A stretch of 22,361 nt of DNA from CAYTUI01 sp964441335 (GCA_964441335.1 CAYTUI010000020.1:1-22361); one strand, 5' to 3'; positions 1-6,920 are shown, numbered from the stretch's first letter. Program-made: numbers and translations. The notes: generated by a model not told the origin, from the letters alone.

Positions 1-421
1 TACGCGAGGCAGACTATTTGGTGGCTGTATAGAAGTTATCGATTGGTTGCGAGGTACAGACTATTGGCCTAGTCCCAGCTTTTTGCAGGGCACGATTTTA
101 TTTTTTGAAACATCGGAAGAAAAACCGCCGGTGTCAATTGTTAAATATTTTCTACGCTCATACGGTATGATGGGTTTGTATGATCAAATTTCCGGTATCA
201 TTTTCGGTCGTGCCCGTGACTATACCCAGCAGGACAAGCAAGAACTTGATAAAACAATTGTCGCCATAGTTGCCGGCGAGTTCGGTAATAAAACAATACC
301 AATTATTTCTAATTTTGACTTCGGCCATACCGAGCCGCAGGTGATTATGCCGCTGGGAGTTAGATGTGAGATAGATTGTAGCAAGAAGACTGTAAGTTTA
401 GTTGAAAGTTCTGTAGTTTAG
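1..421 (+). CDS. S66-family LD-carboxypeptidase (MccF-like), C-terminal part
   Basis: The reading frame is open from base 2, so the start lies outside the window and only about the last 139 residues are seen. S66 serine peptidases cleave L,D- (or related) peptide bonds in muropeptide recycling or in immunity to microcin C-like compounds. Visible family features are the segment GRLFGG...WLRGTDYWP, then ILFFETSEE, whose first Glu matches the catalytic Glu of the Ser-Glu-His triad, then GIIFGRA, and DFGHTEPQ, which carries the catalytic His. The nucleophile Ser region is upstream of the window. The ETSEE form is closer to MccF than to classical LdcA, but substrate cannot be decided. No clear terminator follows; a short heptamer tract (433-460) begins 12 bases after the stop. 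Confidence 0.85.
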   Translation, partial: TRGRLFGGCIEVIDWLRGTDYWPSPSFLQGTILFFETSEEKPPVSIVKYFLRSYGMMGLYDQISGIIFGRARDYTQQDKQELDKTIVAIVAGEFGNKTIPIISNFDFGHTEPQVIMPLGVRCEIDCSKKTVSLVESSVV

Positions 422-432
422 AAATATTTATT

Positions 433-460
433 CCGAAGTCCGAATTTCGAATTACCAATT
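433..460. repeat. Heptamer tract, four units
   Basis: Four consecutive 7-mers in one phase: CCGAAGT, CCGAATT, TCGAATT, ACCAATT. The last unit runs directly into the TTGACA box of the promoter at 459. It belongs to the same class of phased degenerate repeats as the tracts at 967-1100, 3986-4020, 13186-13213 and 13810-13844. Confidence 0.6.
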
Positions 461-487
461 GACACATAAAGAATATTAATCTATATC
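459..487 (+). promoter_or_regulatory. Sigma70-type promoter of the 81-aa gene unit
   Basis: TTGACA (459-464), a 17-nt spacer and TATATC (482-487); TATCAT at 484-489 is an alternative -10 with a 19-nt spacer. It would start an RNA near 494 that runs through the structured leader (530-627) into the gene at 642. Confidence 0.6.
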
Positions 488-529
488 ATAAACAATATGC
501 ATAGAATTAACTTATCAATTTTGCCAGCT

Positions 530-627
530 CCAAAGCTATCCATGGTGGTTAGCTTCCTTTGGCGTTAGTTGATAAGCCAAAACTAAGGACACAGTAAGCT
601 GATCATCAAGGTGGTGGTCAGCTTTTT
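530..627 (+). ncRNA. Structured 5' leader with attenuator-like terminator
   Basis: Three stems are visible. Stem 1 pairs 533-542 with 546-555 (one T-T mismatch, loop TGG). A competing stem pairs TTTGGC (558-563) with GCCAAA (576-581). Stem 3 pairs AAGCTGATCATCA (596-608) with TGGTGGTCAGCTT (612-624), 13 bp including two G-U pairs, loop AGG, followed by T623-T627. That is a typical intrinsic terminator, placed 5 nt before the SD of the gene at 642. Stems 1 and 3 resemble each other in sequence, so the 5' arm of one could pair with the 3' arm of the other. The layout suggests transcription attenuation, or a small RNA of about 130 nt with read-through to the gene. No T-box consensus or known riboswitch core was recognised. 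Confidence 0.6.
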
Positions 628-641
628 CGATGGGAGGAACT

Positions 642-887
642 ATGTCGGTAAAACGGGTAGTGATTGTGGCTGATGAGTACAATTTGGGAAAGCTGACCGA
701 AGCTCTGATTGAGTTTGGAGTCAAGGGAAGTGATATCCATATTTCTTGTGACTGCGTCAGCTTGGAGCTCTTGCGCAAAGGAGCTAGTTGCGACGTCCCG
801 ACCGGAAGTCTGCTCATCTCCTCCTATAAGCCTGAGGCGACCTCTAGTCGACGGGCGAAGTTTGATGCGGAGAATCAAGTGCCTTAA
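642..887 (+). CDS. 81-aa protein of unknown function
   Basis: I do not recognise this protein. The start at 642 is chosen over the in-frame ATG at 630 because the SD GGGAGGA (632-638) lies between them, 4 nt before ATG642. The N-terminus (VKRVVIVADEYNLGKLTEALIEFGV) looks like a beta-strand, loop, helix opening of a small alpha/beta fold. It is followed by a Cys pair (DCDC-like SCDC) and a polar tail. There is no signal peptide or membrane segment. The gene is richer in G+C than its neighbours and has its own promoter, leader and terminator, so it is a single-gene transcription unit. This independent packaging and the strong SD support a real gene although the product is short. Confidence 0.6.
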   Translation: MSVKRVVIVADEYNLGKLTEALIEFGVKGSDIHISCDCVSLELLRKGASCDVPTGSLLISSYKPEATSSRRAKFDAENQVP

Positions 888-919
888 TCTTCAGACCACT
901 GGAGATTAAACTCCTCAAC

Positions 920-962
920 AAAGCCCCTGTCCATTGAAGGATGGGGGCTTTACTCTTTTTTA
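920..962 (+). terminator. Intrinsic terminator after the 81-aa gene
   Basis: AAAGCCCC (920-927) pairs with GGGGCTTT (944-951). An inner CCAT/ATGG match is possible, and a T-run follows at 956-962. A small GGAG/CTCC hairpin (901-914) precedes it. Confidence 0.8.
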
Positions 963-966
963 AGAT

Positions 967-1100
967 ACAAATTTCAATTTCCAATATATTCCAAATTACC
1001 AATTACCAATTACGAATTGCGAATAGCGAATTACGATCTTTTGAACTTTGAAATTTGATGCTTGGTATCTATTGGTCCTTGAGATTTGGTACTTGAATTG
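967..1100. repeat. Heptamer-phased intergenic tract, both orientations
   Basis: The left half reads as 7-mers such as ATTACCA, ATTACCA, ATTACGA, ATTGCGA, ATAGCGA, ATTACGA. The right half reads TTTGAAC, TTTGAAA, TTTGATG, CTTGGTA, TCTATTG, GTCCTTG, AGATTTG, GTACTTG. The two halves are roughly complementary in composition and could form a long imperfect stem. The right half is closely related to 4021-4060 and 18501-18549, and the left half to the tract at 13150-13213. Confidence 0.7.
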
Positions 1101-1126
1101 GGGGTATTCTATAATTTGGTTCCCCC

Positions 1127-1135
1127 TGTTATACT
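1127..1135 (+). promoter_or_regulatory. Extended -10 of the bcp operon; leaderless start
   Basis: TG at 1127-1128, one base, then TATACT at 1130-1135. The ATG follows after exactly 6 nt, so transcription should begin at or next to the A of the start codon. There is no SD. A second TATAAT at 1110-1115 has no well-spaced -35. Confidence 0.55.
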
Positions 1136-1141
1136 ATATGT

Positions 1142-1615
1142 ATGGCACTAAAAATAGGACAAAAGGCTCCAGATTTTAAATTGTTCGATCAGAACGGTCA
1201 GGAACATCAACTTTCCGATTATTTGGGAGAGTGGATTGTGCTGTATTTTTATCCTAAAGACAGTACGCCGGGCTGTACTCTGGAAGCCTGCGCCTTTCGC
1301 GATGATTATCAGTCTATGCGGAAGTATAAAACGCGTGTGCTGGGCGTCAGTGTTGATAGTCAGGCATCACATCATAAATTTGCCGCTGTACATGATCTGC
1401 CGTTTATTCTTTTGGCTGACGTAGACAAGAAAGTGGTGCAACTTTATGATGTCTGGCAGGAGAGGAAAATGATGGGCAGAACGTTCATGGGTACTGCTCG
1501 TACTTCATATCTTATTGATCCCCAAGGCATGATTGTTAAGGTCTACACAAAGGTTCAGCCGGCTATTCATGCCAAAGAAGTGCTAAATGATCTTATATCT
1601 TTACAAAATAAATAA
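1142..1615 (+). CDS. bcp: Thiol peroxidase of the Bcp/PrxQ type
   Basis: A 157-residue peroxiredoxin that reduces hydrogen peroxide and organic hydroperoxides in the cytoplasm using reduced thioredoxin. The motif DSTPGCTLEACAFRDDY places the peroxidatic Cys at residue 45 and a second Cys at 50, the same positions as in E. coli Bcp, which matches the atypical 2-Cys subgroup. The fold signature KAPDF near the N-terminus and LxDPxG near residues 124-129 are present. Length is normal for the family. The next gene starts 10 bases after the stop and encodes a secreted DsbA-like protein, so the two probably form one thiol-handling operon. Expression appears leaderless from the extended -10 at 1130-1135. 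Confidence 0.93.
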   Translation: MALKIGQKAPDFKLFDQNGQEHQLSDYLGEWIVLYFYPKDSTPGCTLEACAFRDDYQSMRKYKTRVLGVSVDSQASHHKFAAVHDLPFILLADVDKKVVQLYDVWQERKMMGRTFMGTARTSYLIDPQGMIVKVYTKVQPAIHAKEVLNDLISLQNK

Positions 1616-1625
1616 TTAAAATTAT

Positions 1626-3977
1626 ATGATAGTAAAATTTCGACTGTTGGGGCTGTTGCTGTTTTCAATTTTAGCGCTGACTGTAGCGCCGGTTGCTCTA
1701 GCCGAGTCAGTACCAAATGTTCTTGGTATTGAAATTAATTTTGCCGAAACGGAAAATAGCATTATAGATATTAGTCCTGACCAGAATATTTTTCTTAATG
1801 ATGATCCCGGTTTTTCTGTCAGCAAGCCTGCTACCTGGGAATTTAGTACCAGCACTGATAGTTTAGCGATACTTAATCCGGCCAGCGAGACCCAAAATGG
1901 CGTTAGTATTATGGTAATGACGAGCCCGAATTTTACTAACGTTGATAATGGTTACACGGCATTGCAGAACGCTTTGGTGAATATGGGCCTGTTTGGATTG
2001 TTGGGTTTAACAGATAGCGGTACGGTTGATTTCCGTGGTCGTCAGGTCAGAAAAGTGATGCTAAGAATAACTGATACAGTTGAGACGACGACATACGTTC
2101 TGCCATATGGGAATAAATTGTTGTGGATTGCCTATTATTACGGAGTTAATAATGAAGATCAGCAGGGCGTTGATACTGTGTTGAACTCTATGACGTTAGA
2201 GGGTTTTGCGACACCCACCATGGATACAACGTACAGTGACGCTGATAATAATATTACTCTCTCGCCATCATCAGACTGGGCCCTGAAAGAACTAAATAGT
2301 GATTGGACTGACTTTGTCGCAGATATGCATCACAGAGTAGTTGAGAACGCCTACGCCAAAGTTCGAATTAGCGACTTGGGGGGATATTATGGTGATTCTA
2401 CCAATGATGAAATTTATGATATTTATGATGGATCTGCCGGTTTGGGGTTGGAAGGAATTTTTGAAAGTTTGGGGTATACCTATGTCGCGGTATCGTCTGA
2501 TAAACATGTCGCCGTTTCCGCGACACTGCCAGACATCTATCGCAAACAAGAGCGTCTTGACCGAATATCCGATAACTCGGTCGCCTTGCAAACTATCTCT
2601 TATATGTTTTTTTTAGAGCATAAGATTGTGGAGCTTGACTTGTACGTCTTTGATCCTGCTGGCGACGATTTCACTGTGGCCTCGCGTGACTTTGAGTCGG
2701 GAGTGGCACAGAAGCTGGTTCTGCTTACGTCTTTGCGACAGGATCCGGTGATTGATAATTCAGACGATGATGATTTTTATAATGATGATACTCCGATTAT
2801 ACCTCCGCCTTTGCCAGACGTGCCCGAACCTGACTTATCCGTGGATCAGGTAACGATTGATGGCTCTTCACATATTAGAGGCAATGTTAACGCGCCAGTT
2901 ACAATCATAGAGTTTGCTGATTTTGAATGCCCATTTTGCGCGCGGTTTGATGAGGTTCTACAACAGGCATTTGACGAATTCGGTACCCAGATACGCCTGG
3001 TCTTTAAACACTATCCGTTAACAGGAATACATCCGCAGGCGCAAAAAGCGGCAGAGGCTGCCGAGTGCGCCGGACAGCAGGGGAGATTTTGGGAAATGCA
3101 CGACGCGCTATTTACATTGAATCGCGCTGGAACATTGAGCGTGGAGAATTATAAACAGCAAGCCGCAGTGCTTGGTCTGGATACTGCAGTATTTAATAGT
3201 TGTCTTGATAACGGTGGTGGTACGGTCAGGATAGTTCTTGATCTTGATGAAGGTGCAGCTGCCGGTGTGAACGGCGTTCCAGCGAGTTTTGTGAATGGCT
3301 TCCCTCTCATGGGTGCGTTACCTTATGAAACACTGAAAATGACGATTGAATCTGCTTTACAAAGTGTCAGTCCTGACGTAGAAGTAGAGCGGCCATATGA
3401 TTCTGAAGCAAAACAAAAAGTTTTATTGCGTAATGCCCAGTTGGCGTCAAATGTGAGAGGACGTATTATTCTCAAAGTTGAGGATAAAGGTCGCGCTTAT
3501 TATATGAATCCGTTGACCAGTGAGGGTAGGTTTTTAGGACGGGCCGCAGATGCCTACGCGGTGATGCGCGAGGAAGGTATCGGTATTACCACTAATAATC
3601 TAAAGAAAATTCCAATTGCTCTGGATAATTTAAGTGGCATTGATACTGACGGCGATGGTTTGCCTGACGCTTTTGAGGACGCTATCGGCACTGACAAGAA
3701 TAAACGCGATACTGATAATGACGGCTATCTTGATCTGGAAGAATTACTTAATAACTACAGTCCGACCGGCAAAGAAAAACTAGTGTTTGATGATGCCTTT
3801 GCAGGCCAGCATCAGGGTAAGATATTTCTTCAGGTTGAAAACAGGGGCGAGGCCTGGTATATCAATCCGCAAAATGGTAAACGATATTTCTTGGGTCGTG
3901 CCGAAGATGCCTATAAGTTGATGCGAACCTTGGCGCTCGGTATTTCCAATAAAGATTTTGATCAGTTGGAAAAGTAG
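1626..3977 (+). CDS. Secreted DsbA-like thioredoxin-fold protein with C-terminal WY(I/M)NP repeats
   Basis: 783 residues. Residues 1-26 form a signal peptide ending VALA. Residues 27-375 are an exported region of unknown fold that may contain two related halves. An acidic, Pro-rich linker follows (378-403). Residues about 407-580 are a DsbA-type thioredoxin domain with the active site CPFC at 435-438 and a likely cis-Pro at 552 (GVPASF). The C-terminus has two copies of a ~45-residue module (613-660, RAYYMNP...FLGRAADAY; 731-780, EAWYINP...FLGRAEDAYKLM). Between them, at 672-705, is a DTDGDGLPD...DTDNDGYLD stretch typical of calcium-binding thrombospondin type 3 repeats. The likely role is thiol oxidation or isomerisation outside the membrane, with the end modules used for attachment or binding. 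It sits 10 bases behind bcp without its own SD. Confidence 0.82.
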   Translation: MIVKFRLLGLLLFSILALTVAPVALAESVPNVLGIEINFAETENSIIDISPDQNIFLNDDPGFSVSKPATWEFSTSTDSLAILNPASETQNGVSIMVMTSPNFTNVDNGYTALQNALVNMGLFGLLGLTDSGTVDFRGRQVRKVMLRITDTVETTTYVLPYGNKLLWIAYYYGVNNEDQQGVDTVLNSMTLEGFATPTMDTTYSDADNNITLSPSSDWALKELNSDWTDFVADMHHRVVENAYAKVRISDLGGYYGDSTNDEIYDIYDGSAGLGLEGIFESLGYTYVAVSSDKHVAVSATLPDIYRKQERLDRISDNSVALQTISYMFFLEHKIVELDLYVFDPAGDDFTVASRDFESGVAQKLVLLTSLRQDPVIDNSDDDDFYNDDTPIIPPPLPDVPEPDLSVDQVTIDGSSHIRGNVNAPVTIIEFADFECPFCARFDEVLQQAFDEFGTQIRLVFKHYPLTGIHPQAQKAAEAAECAGQQGRFWEMHDALFTLNRAGTLSVENYKQQAAVLGLDTAVFNSCLDNGGGTVRIVLDLDEGAAAGVNGVPASFVNGFPLMGALPYETLKMTIESALQSVSPDVEVERPYDSEAKQKVLLRNAQLASNVRGRIILKVEDKGRAYYMNPLTSEGRFLGRAADAYAVMREEGIGITTNNLKKIPIALDNLSGIDTDGDGLPDAFEDAIGTDKNKRDTDNDGYLDLEELLNNYSPTGKEKLVFDDAFAGQHQGKIFLQVENRGEAWYINPQNGKRYFLGRAEDAYKLMRTLALGISNKDFDQLEK

Positions 3978-3985
3978 TTGAGGTG

Positions 3986-4062
3986 TAGGTATTAGGTACT
4001 AGGTTATAGGTGTTAGGATTTGAATCTTGGAATCTATTGGTTCTTGTGATTTGGAATTTATT
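3986..4062. repeat. Heptamer tract TAGGNNN and related sequence
   Basis: Five perfect-phase 7-mers TAGGTAT, TAGGTAC, TAGGTTA, TAGGTGT, TAGGATT occupy 3986-4020. Sequence resembling 1060-1100 follows (shared pattern CTTGG.ATCTATTGGT.CTTG). It fills the spacer between the DsbA-like gene and the CapA-like gene. Confidence 0.75.
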
Positions 4063-4095
4063 TTAAGTAGCACAATGCTTAACCGATAGGGAATG

Positions 4096-4104
4096 TGCTA
4101 AACT
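4096..4104 (+). promoter_or_regulatory. Extended -10 of the capA-like gene; leaderless start
   Basis: TG (4096-4097), C, TAAACT (4099-4104), then 6 nt, then ATG at 4111. No SD is present and no good -35 is seen. The spacing is the same as at 1142, 13919 and 18575. Confidence 0.5.
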
Positions 4105-4110
4105 TAATTC

Positions 4111-5232
4111 ATGAACAGATTTGATGGCCGATATTTGGGCCTGGTTCTTATAGTCGCCGGTATGGTGGTCATATTAGGCTTTATTTGGCTGTTATTTGCC
4201 GAATTTGCCTCTTTTGGGTATAAAGAGCCACCTTCGGCTGGTGAGGCCTCAAAGTCGGTATTTCGGCTGTTGACGGGTCCCGGCGGCAGTGATCAGGATA
4301 TTAAGCAGTCTGCCAGTATTACTATGGATTTTGGTGGTGATGTCATGTTGTCCAGAGTCGTCGGACAGAAGTTGGTTAGTAAAAACGATTTTAGCTGGCC
4401 GTTCAGGGAAATTGGTAATTTATTATCCCAAGCTGATTTAACAGTGGTGAATTTAGAATCACCTTTTACTAAATCGGGTAATCATTCTGTAGAGACCGGA
4501 TCTTTTTATTTTAATGCCGACCCCCGCGCTATTGAGAGTTTACAATTTGCCGGAATAGATATTGTCAATCTGGCTAATAATCATTTTGGCAATCAAGGTC
4601 TGCTGGGCATGAAAGATACTCTCTCTGTACTGCAAGATAGTCAGATAAATTTTATCGGAGTCGGTTTGAATCGCGAGCAAGCTCACGAAGGAGTTATTAA
4701 AGAAATAAAAGGTGTACGCTTTGGTTTGTTGGCCTACGCTTATCCGAATGATTTATATGTAGCCAACACCACAACGCCGGGCATTGCCAATATGGAAATA
4801 AATAATGCCGTGGAAGATATTCAAAGACTGAAGCAAGGGAGTGATGTGGTGATTGTTACTATGCACGCCGGTACAGAATATCAACTAGAGCCTAATGAAC
4901 AGCAGACAAAATTTGCCAGAGCAATGATAGATGCTGGAGCTGATTTGGTAGTCGGTCATCATCCGCATTGGGTTCAGCCGGTGGAAATATATCAGGGCAA
5001 GCCGATAATTTATTCTTTAGGCAATTTGATTTTTGATCAAATGTGGTCTGTGGAAACTCAACAGGGCGTTATCGCCACTGCCAATTTCAGCGGCAGTAAA
5101 TTGCAGAGTATAAATTTTAGTCCGATTAAAATCCTTGATTACGGCCAACCACAAATTATAACTGACGAGGTTGAACAAAAAACCATCCTGCAGAGAATGG
5201 GGTTGGAGGGTGGGGTGTTGAAGTTATTCTAA
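4111..5232 (+). CDS. CapA/PgsA-family metallophosphatase-like membrane protein
   Basis: A 373-residue member of the CapA family, related to the PgsA subunit of poly-gamma-glutamate synthesis and built on a calcineurin-like phosphoesterase fold. A single membrane anchor (about residues 9-30) is followed by an external catalytic domain. The metal-site motifs appear in order: GGD at 75-77, NLE at 114-116, ANNH at 155-158, MHAG at 251-254, GHHPHW at 282-287 and SLGN at 302-305. All expected His, Asp and Asn ligands appear intact, so it should be active, although the substrate is unknown. There are no capB or capC neighbours, so a role in polyglutamate synthesis is not supported and a wider cell-surface phosphoesterase role is as likely. 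The gene stands alone with its own leaderless-type promoter and ends 53 bases before a convergent gene. Confidence 0.88.
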   Translation: MNRFDGRYLGLVLIVAGMVVILGFIWLLFAEFASFGYKEPPSAGEASKSVFRLLTGPGGSDQDIKQSASITMDFGGDVMLSRVVGQKLVSKNDFSWPFREIGNLLSQADLTVVNLESPFTKSGNHSVETGSFYFNADPRAIESLQFAGIDIVNLANNHFGNQGLLGMKDTLSVLQDSQINFIGVGLNREQAHEGVIKEIKGVRFGLLAYAYPNDLYVANTTTPGIANMEINNAVEDIQRLKQGSDVVIVTMHAGTEYQLEPNEQQTKFARAMIDAGADLVVGHHPHWVQPVEIYQGKPIIYSLGNLIFDQMWSVETQQGVIATANFSGSKLQSINFSPIKILDYGQPQIITDEVEQKTILQRMGLEGGVLKLF

Positions 5233-5284
5233 TTATGTAATTTTAACAAGCGGAGTCGGACACTAGTTGTTTAGTAATGTATTT

Positions 5285-5629
5285 TTATGACCCACTAGAG
5301 ATTGTCTGCCAGAGTATGCCTAATAGAAGAAGTATAAAAATGCACGCAACCCCCAATAAGAATTTTCTAGTTGGTAAATATTTGTAAAGATATCTACTGA
5401 TGGTATTAATTTTTATTGAGGAATGATTATTAACTTTGGCTATTGCTAGTGATATCGCTAAAATTAAAGCGATAGGAATTGATATCGTCACAGGCCAAAT
5501 AACCCCTCCCCACCCCTCGGCTAAAGTTGGAAAGAATGATATTACTGTACTTAAAAGTATAACTAACAAAGGATAAAAGAAGATTAATGTGAGTATCGAG
5601 TAGCCAATTATTTTTAATGTTTTTTTCAT
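5285..5629 (-). CDS. Small integral membrane protein, three predicted segments
   Basis: 114 residues, not recognised. Three hydrophobic segments are seen at about 9-33, 43-62 and 92-110, with a basic loop between the second and third (KVNNHSSIKINTISRYLYKYLPTRK). The start ATG at 5627-5629 gives MKKTLKIIGYS, a normal inner-membrane N-terminus. No SD or own promoter is evident. It lies 23 bases downstream of another small membrane protein on the same strand, so the pair is probably one operon served by the promoter at 5967-5995. No conserved polar motif suggests an enzyme. Confidence 0.7.
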   Translation of the reverse strand: MKKTLKIIGYSILTLIFFYPLLVILLSTVISFFPTLAEGWGGVIWPVTISIPIALILAISLAIAKVNNHSSIKINTISRYLYKYLPTRKFLLGVACIFILLLLGILWQTISSGS

Positions 5630-5652
5630 AATCGGTGCAGGGAAAGTAATGC

Positions 5653-5931
5653 TTAATCGATGTAAAGCTTTAGGACAATATATAAGGTCAAAATAAAAAA
5701 TACTAGAAGTATTGCTCCGTAGGCAAGAGTTATTACCAAATGTTTGGCATTTGCTTTGATTCTACGCCAGGCACCATTATCTTTTTTACCTGTTATAGCA
5801 CATTTTACGGCCGAAAAAATATCCGGAATAAAATTAAACAACAGCCAGGCATCAATTGTAAAAATGCTAGCATCGTATCGGTTTTCTTTTTTTGGAGGCG
5901 ATCCAAATTGATGTGTAAATATTTTTTTCAT
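5653..5931 (-). CDS. Small membrane protein (92 aa)
   Basis: Not recognised. A long C-terminal hydrophobic helix (about residues 63-90) follows a basic stretch (WRRIKANAKH), and a weaker hydrophobic segment lies at about 27-45. The frame stays open up to 6129, but the upstream part translates hairpin-rich DNA of low-quality composition. The start MKKIFTHQFGS at 5931 also fits a promoter at 5967-5995 that lies inside the longer reading frame, so the 92-residue form is chosen. It is first in a probable two-gene operon with the protein at 5285-5629. Confidence 0.62.
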   Translation of the reverse strand: MKKIFTHQFGSPPKKENRYDASIFTIDAWLLFNFIPDIFSAVKCAITGKKDNGAWRRIKANAKHLVITLAYGAILLVFFILTLYIVLKLYID

Positions 5932-5966
5932 ATTTTGCGGAAGGAGAGATTGTCTAATCTTCAATA

Positions 5967-5995
5967 AATATATCTGACTTGCCACAAAATGTAAA
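5967..5995 (-). promoter_or_regulatory. Promoter of the small membrane-protein operon
   Basis: On the minus strand TTTACA (5995-5990), a 17-nt spacer and TATATT (5972-5967). Each box differs from consensus at one position. The predicted start lies near 5960, about 30 bases before the ATG at 5931. Confidence 0.6.
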
Positions 5996-6035
5996 TAATG
6001 TGTTTGGCTAGTAGCCAGTAGCTTGTGGCTTGTCT

Positions 6036-6139
6036 GTATCCTCGAACCATCCGTAGCTTCAGCGGAGGATGGGAGAGGTCTCCGATACAATAAACGTAAA
6101 TCTAAAGGAGATCTCTCCCCCTCAACCATTCTTCGGTTG
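6036..6139. repeat. Cluster of inverted repeats (possible dispersed palindromic element)
   Basis: GTATC (6036-6040) pairs with GATAC (6084-6088), CTC (6041-6043) with GAG (6073-6075) and CCATCC (6047-6052) with GGATGG (6067-6072), forming one long interrupted hairpin. It is followed by the palindrome GAGATCTC (6108-6115) and a CAACC/GGTTG hairpin (6123-6139). It lies between the minus-strand operon and the exonuclease unit. From memory similar GTAGCTTCAGCGGAGGA-type palindromes occur in other CPR genomes, but I cannot check this here. Confidence 0.5.
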
Positions 6140-6220
6140 ACCCTCGATAATTTTTAAATACCCTTGTTATTATATAAGGTCGTTTCGGGGTCGAGAATAC
6201 GGGTGATTTTTTAATATACA

Positions 6221-6249
6221 TTGACAAAAATGTAGTTTTATGTTAGTAT
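6221..6249 (+). promoter_or_regulatory. Strong sigma70-type promoter of the exonuclease unit
   Basis: TTGACA (6221-6226), exactly 17 nt, TAGTAT (6244-6249). Predicted start near 6256, giving a leader of about 42 nt. Confidence 0.75.
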
Positions 6250-6253
6250 TTTT

Positions 6254-6295
6254 AGTCACGCTTGAATAGCTCCAGCGTGCATTAAGGAGGTGACT
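6254..6295 (+). promoter_or_regulatory. Leader with two mutually exclusive stems and a near-perfect SD
   Basis: CACGCT (6257-6262) pairs with AGCGTG (6274-6279). AGTCAC (6254-6259) can instead pair with GTGACT (6290-6295), which overlaps the SD AAGGAGGTGA (6284-6293). Both stems use 6257-6259, so they compete. The second would partly mask ribosome binding. Regulation is an inference from the pairing alone. Confidence 0.45.
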
Positions 6296-6297
6296 AC

Positions 6298-6834
6298 ATG
6301 AGGTTGTTTTCACTTGATGCCGAAGTTAACGGTCTTTATGGCCGAACCTTCGCCATCGGGGTTACGGTTCGTGTGGACGGAGCAGAAGTAGACCGATTTC
6401 AAGGTCGGCTTCCGGATAGTGCTGTGACGCACGAATGGGGAATTACTCGAGCTTTGCCCGCGATTGAGAGCATGACGGTTACTCATGCGACGACCGAGGA
6501 ACTCGAGGAAGCGTTTTGGCGATTTTGGATTCGTCACCGAGACGGATCGACGGTAATCGCTCACTGCGGATCGCCAGTCGAGTCCGGATTGTTCCGGCGC
6601 TGTGTCGAAAGAGACTTGGAAGCTCGTCAGTGGCTCGGTCCGTATCCGGCCATCAACGACGTAGCGACAATTCTCGAACTCCTCGGCGAACTGTCGGATT
6701 CTACCGACAGCTACGTTGAGAAGCATCGACTTGAAGTACCCTTTCAGGGGATTCCTCACCACCCGCTTTACGACTCAATCGTCGCGGCTGTGGTCTGGGA
6801 GCACGCTTGGAAGCGTCTTCGGGCTCATGCGTAG
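6298..6834 (+). CDS. DEDDh (DnaQ-like) 3'-5' exonuclease-like protein
   Basis: 178 residues, RNase H-like exonuclease fold. Motif I is FSLDAE (Asp7, Glu9) and motif III is HHPLYD (His154, Asp159), matching the HxxxxD spacing of the DEDDh group. Motif II is expected near residues 88-98 (IAHCGSPVESGLF), where the usual metal-binding Asp is replaced by Glu95, so activity is uncertain. It is a single-domain protein, the size of the epsilon core or of small exoribonucleases; it could act on DNA or RNA. The start is fixed by the SD 7 nt upstream. The gene is clearly richer in G+C than its neighbours, uses CGA/CGG/TCG codons freely, and has its own promoter and double terminator, which points to transfer or a separate expression class. 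Confidence 0.72.
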   Translation: MRLFSLDAEVNGLYGRTFAIGVTVRVDGAEVDRFQGRLPDSAVTHEWGITRALPAIESMTVTHATTEELEEAFWRFWIRHRDGSTVIAHCGSPVESGLFRRCVERDLEARQWLGPYPAINDVATILELLGELSDSTDSYVEKHRLEVPFQGIPHHPLYDSIVAAVVWEHAWKRLRAHA

Positions 6835-6855
6835 AGACATATCACCAAAAACTAG

Positions 6856-6920
6856 GTAGCCCGCGTTGCCAGAAACTTTCTGCCGACGCGGGCTACTAAC
6901 ACCTTCACAGGTGTTTTTTT
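6856..6920 (+). terminator. Double intrinsic terminator
   Basis: A perfect 11-bp stem GTAGCCCGCGT (6856-6866) / ACGCGGGCTAC (6886-6896) is followed at once by a second hairpin, ACACCT (6899-6904) / AGGTGT (6909-6914), with a T-run at 6914-6920. It separates the exonuclease unit from the convergent rlmN gene. Confidence 0.85.

Noticed and set aside
530..627. T-box riboswitch in the leader of the 81-aa gene
   Set aside because: The conserved T-box bulge sequence and specifier stem are not found.
5932..6129. 66-residue N-terminal extension of the minus-strand 92-aa membrane protein
   Set aside because: It translates a hairpin-rich spacer, and a good promoter lies inside it at 5967-5995.
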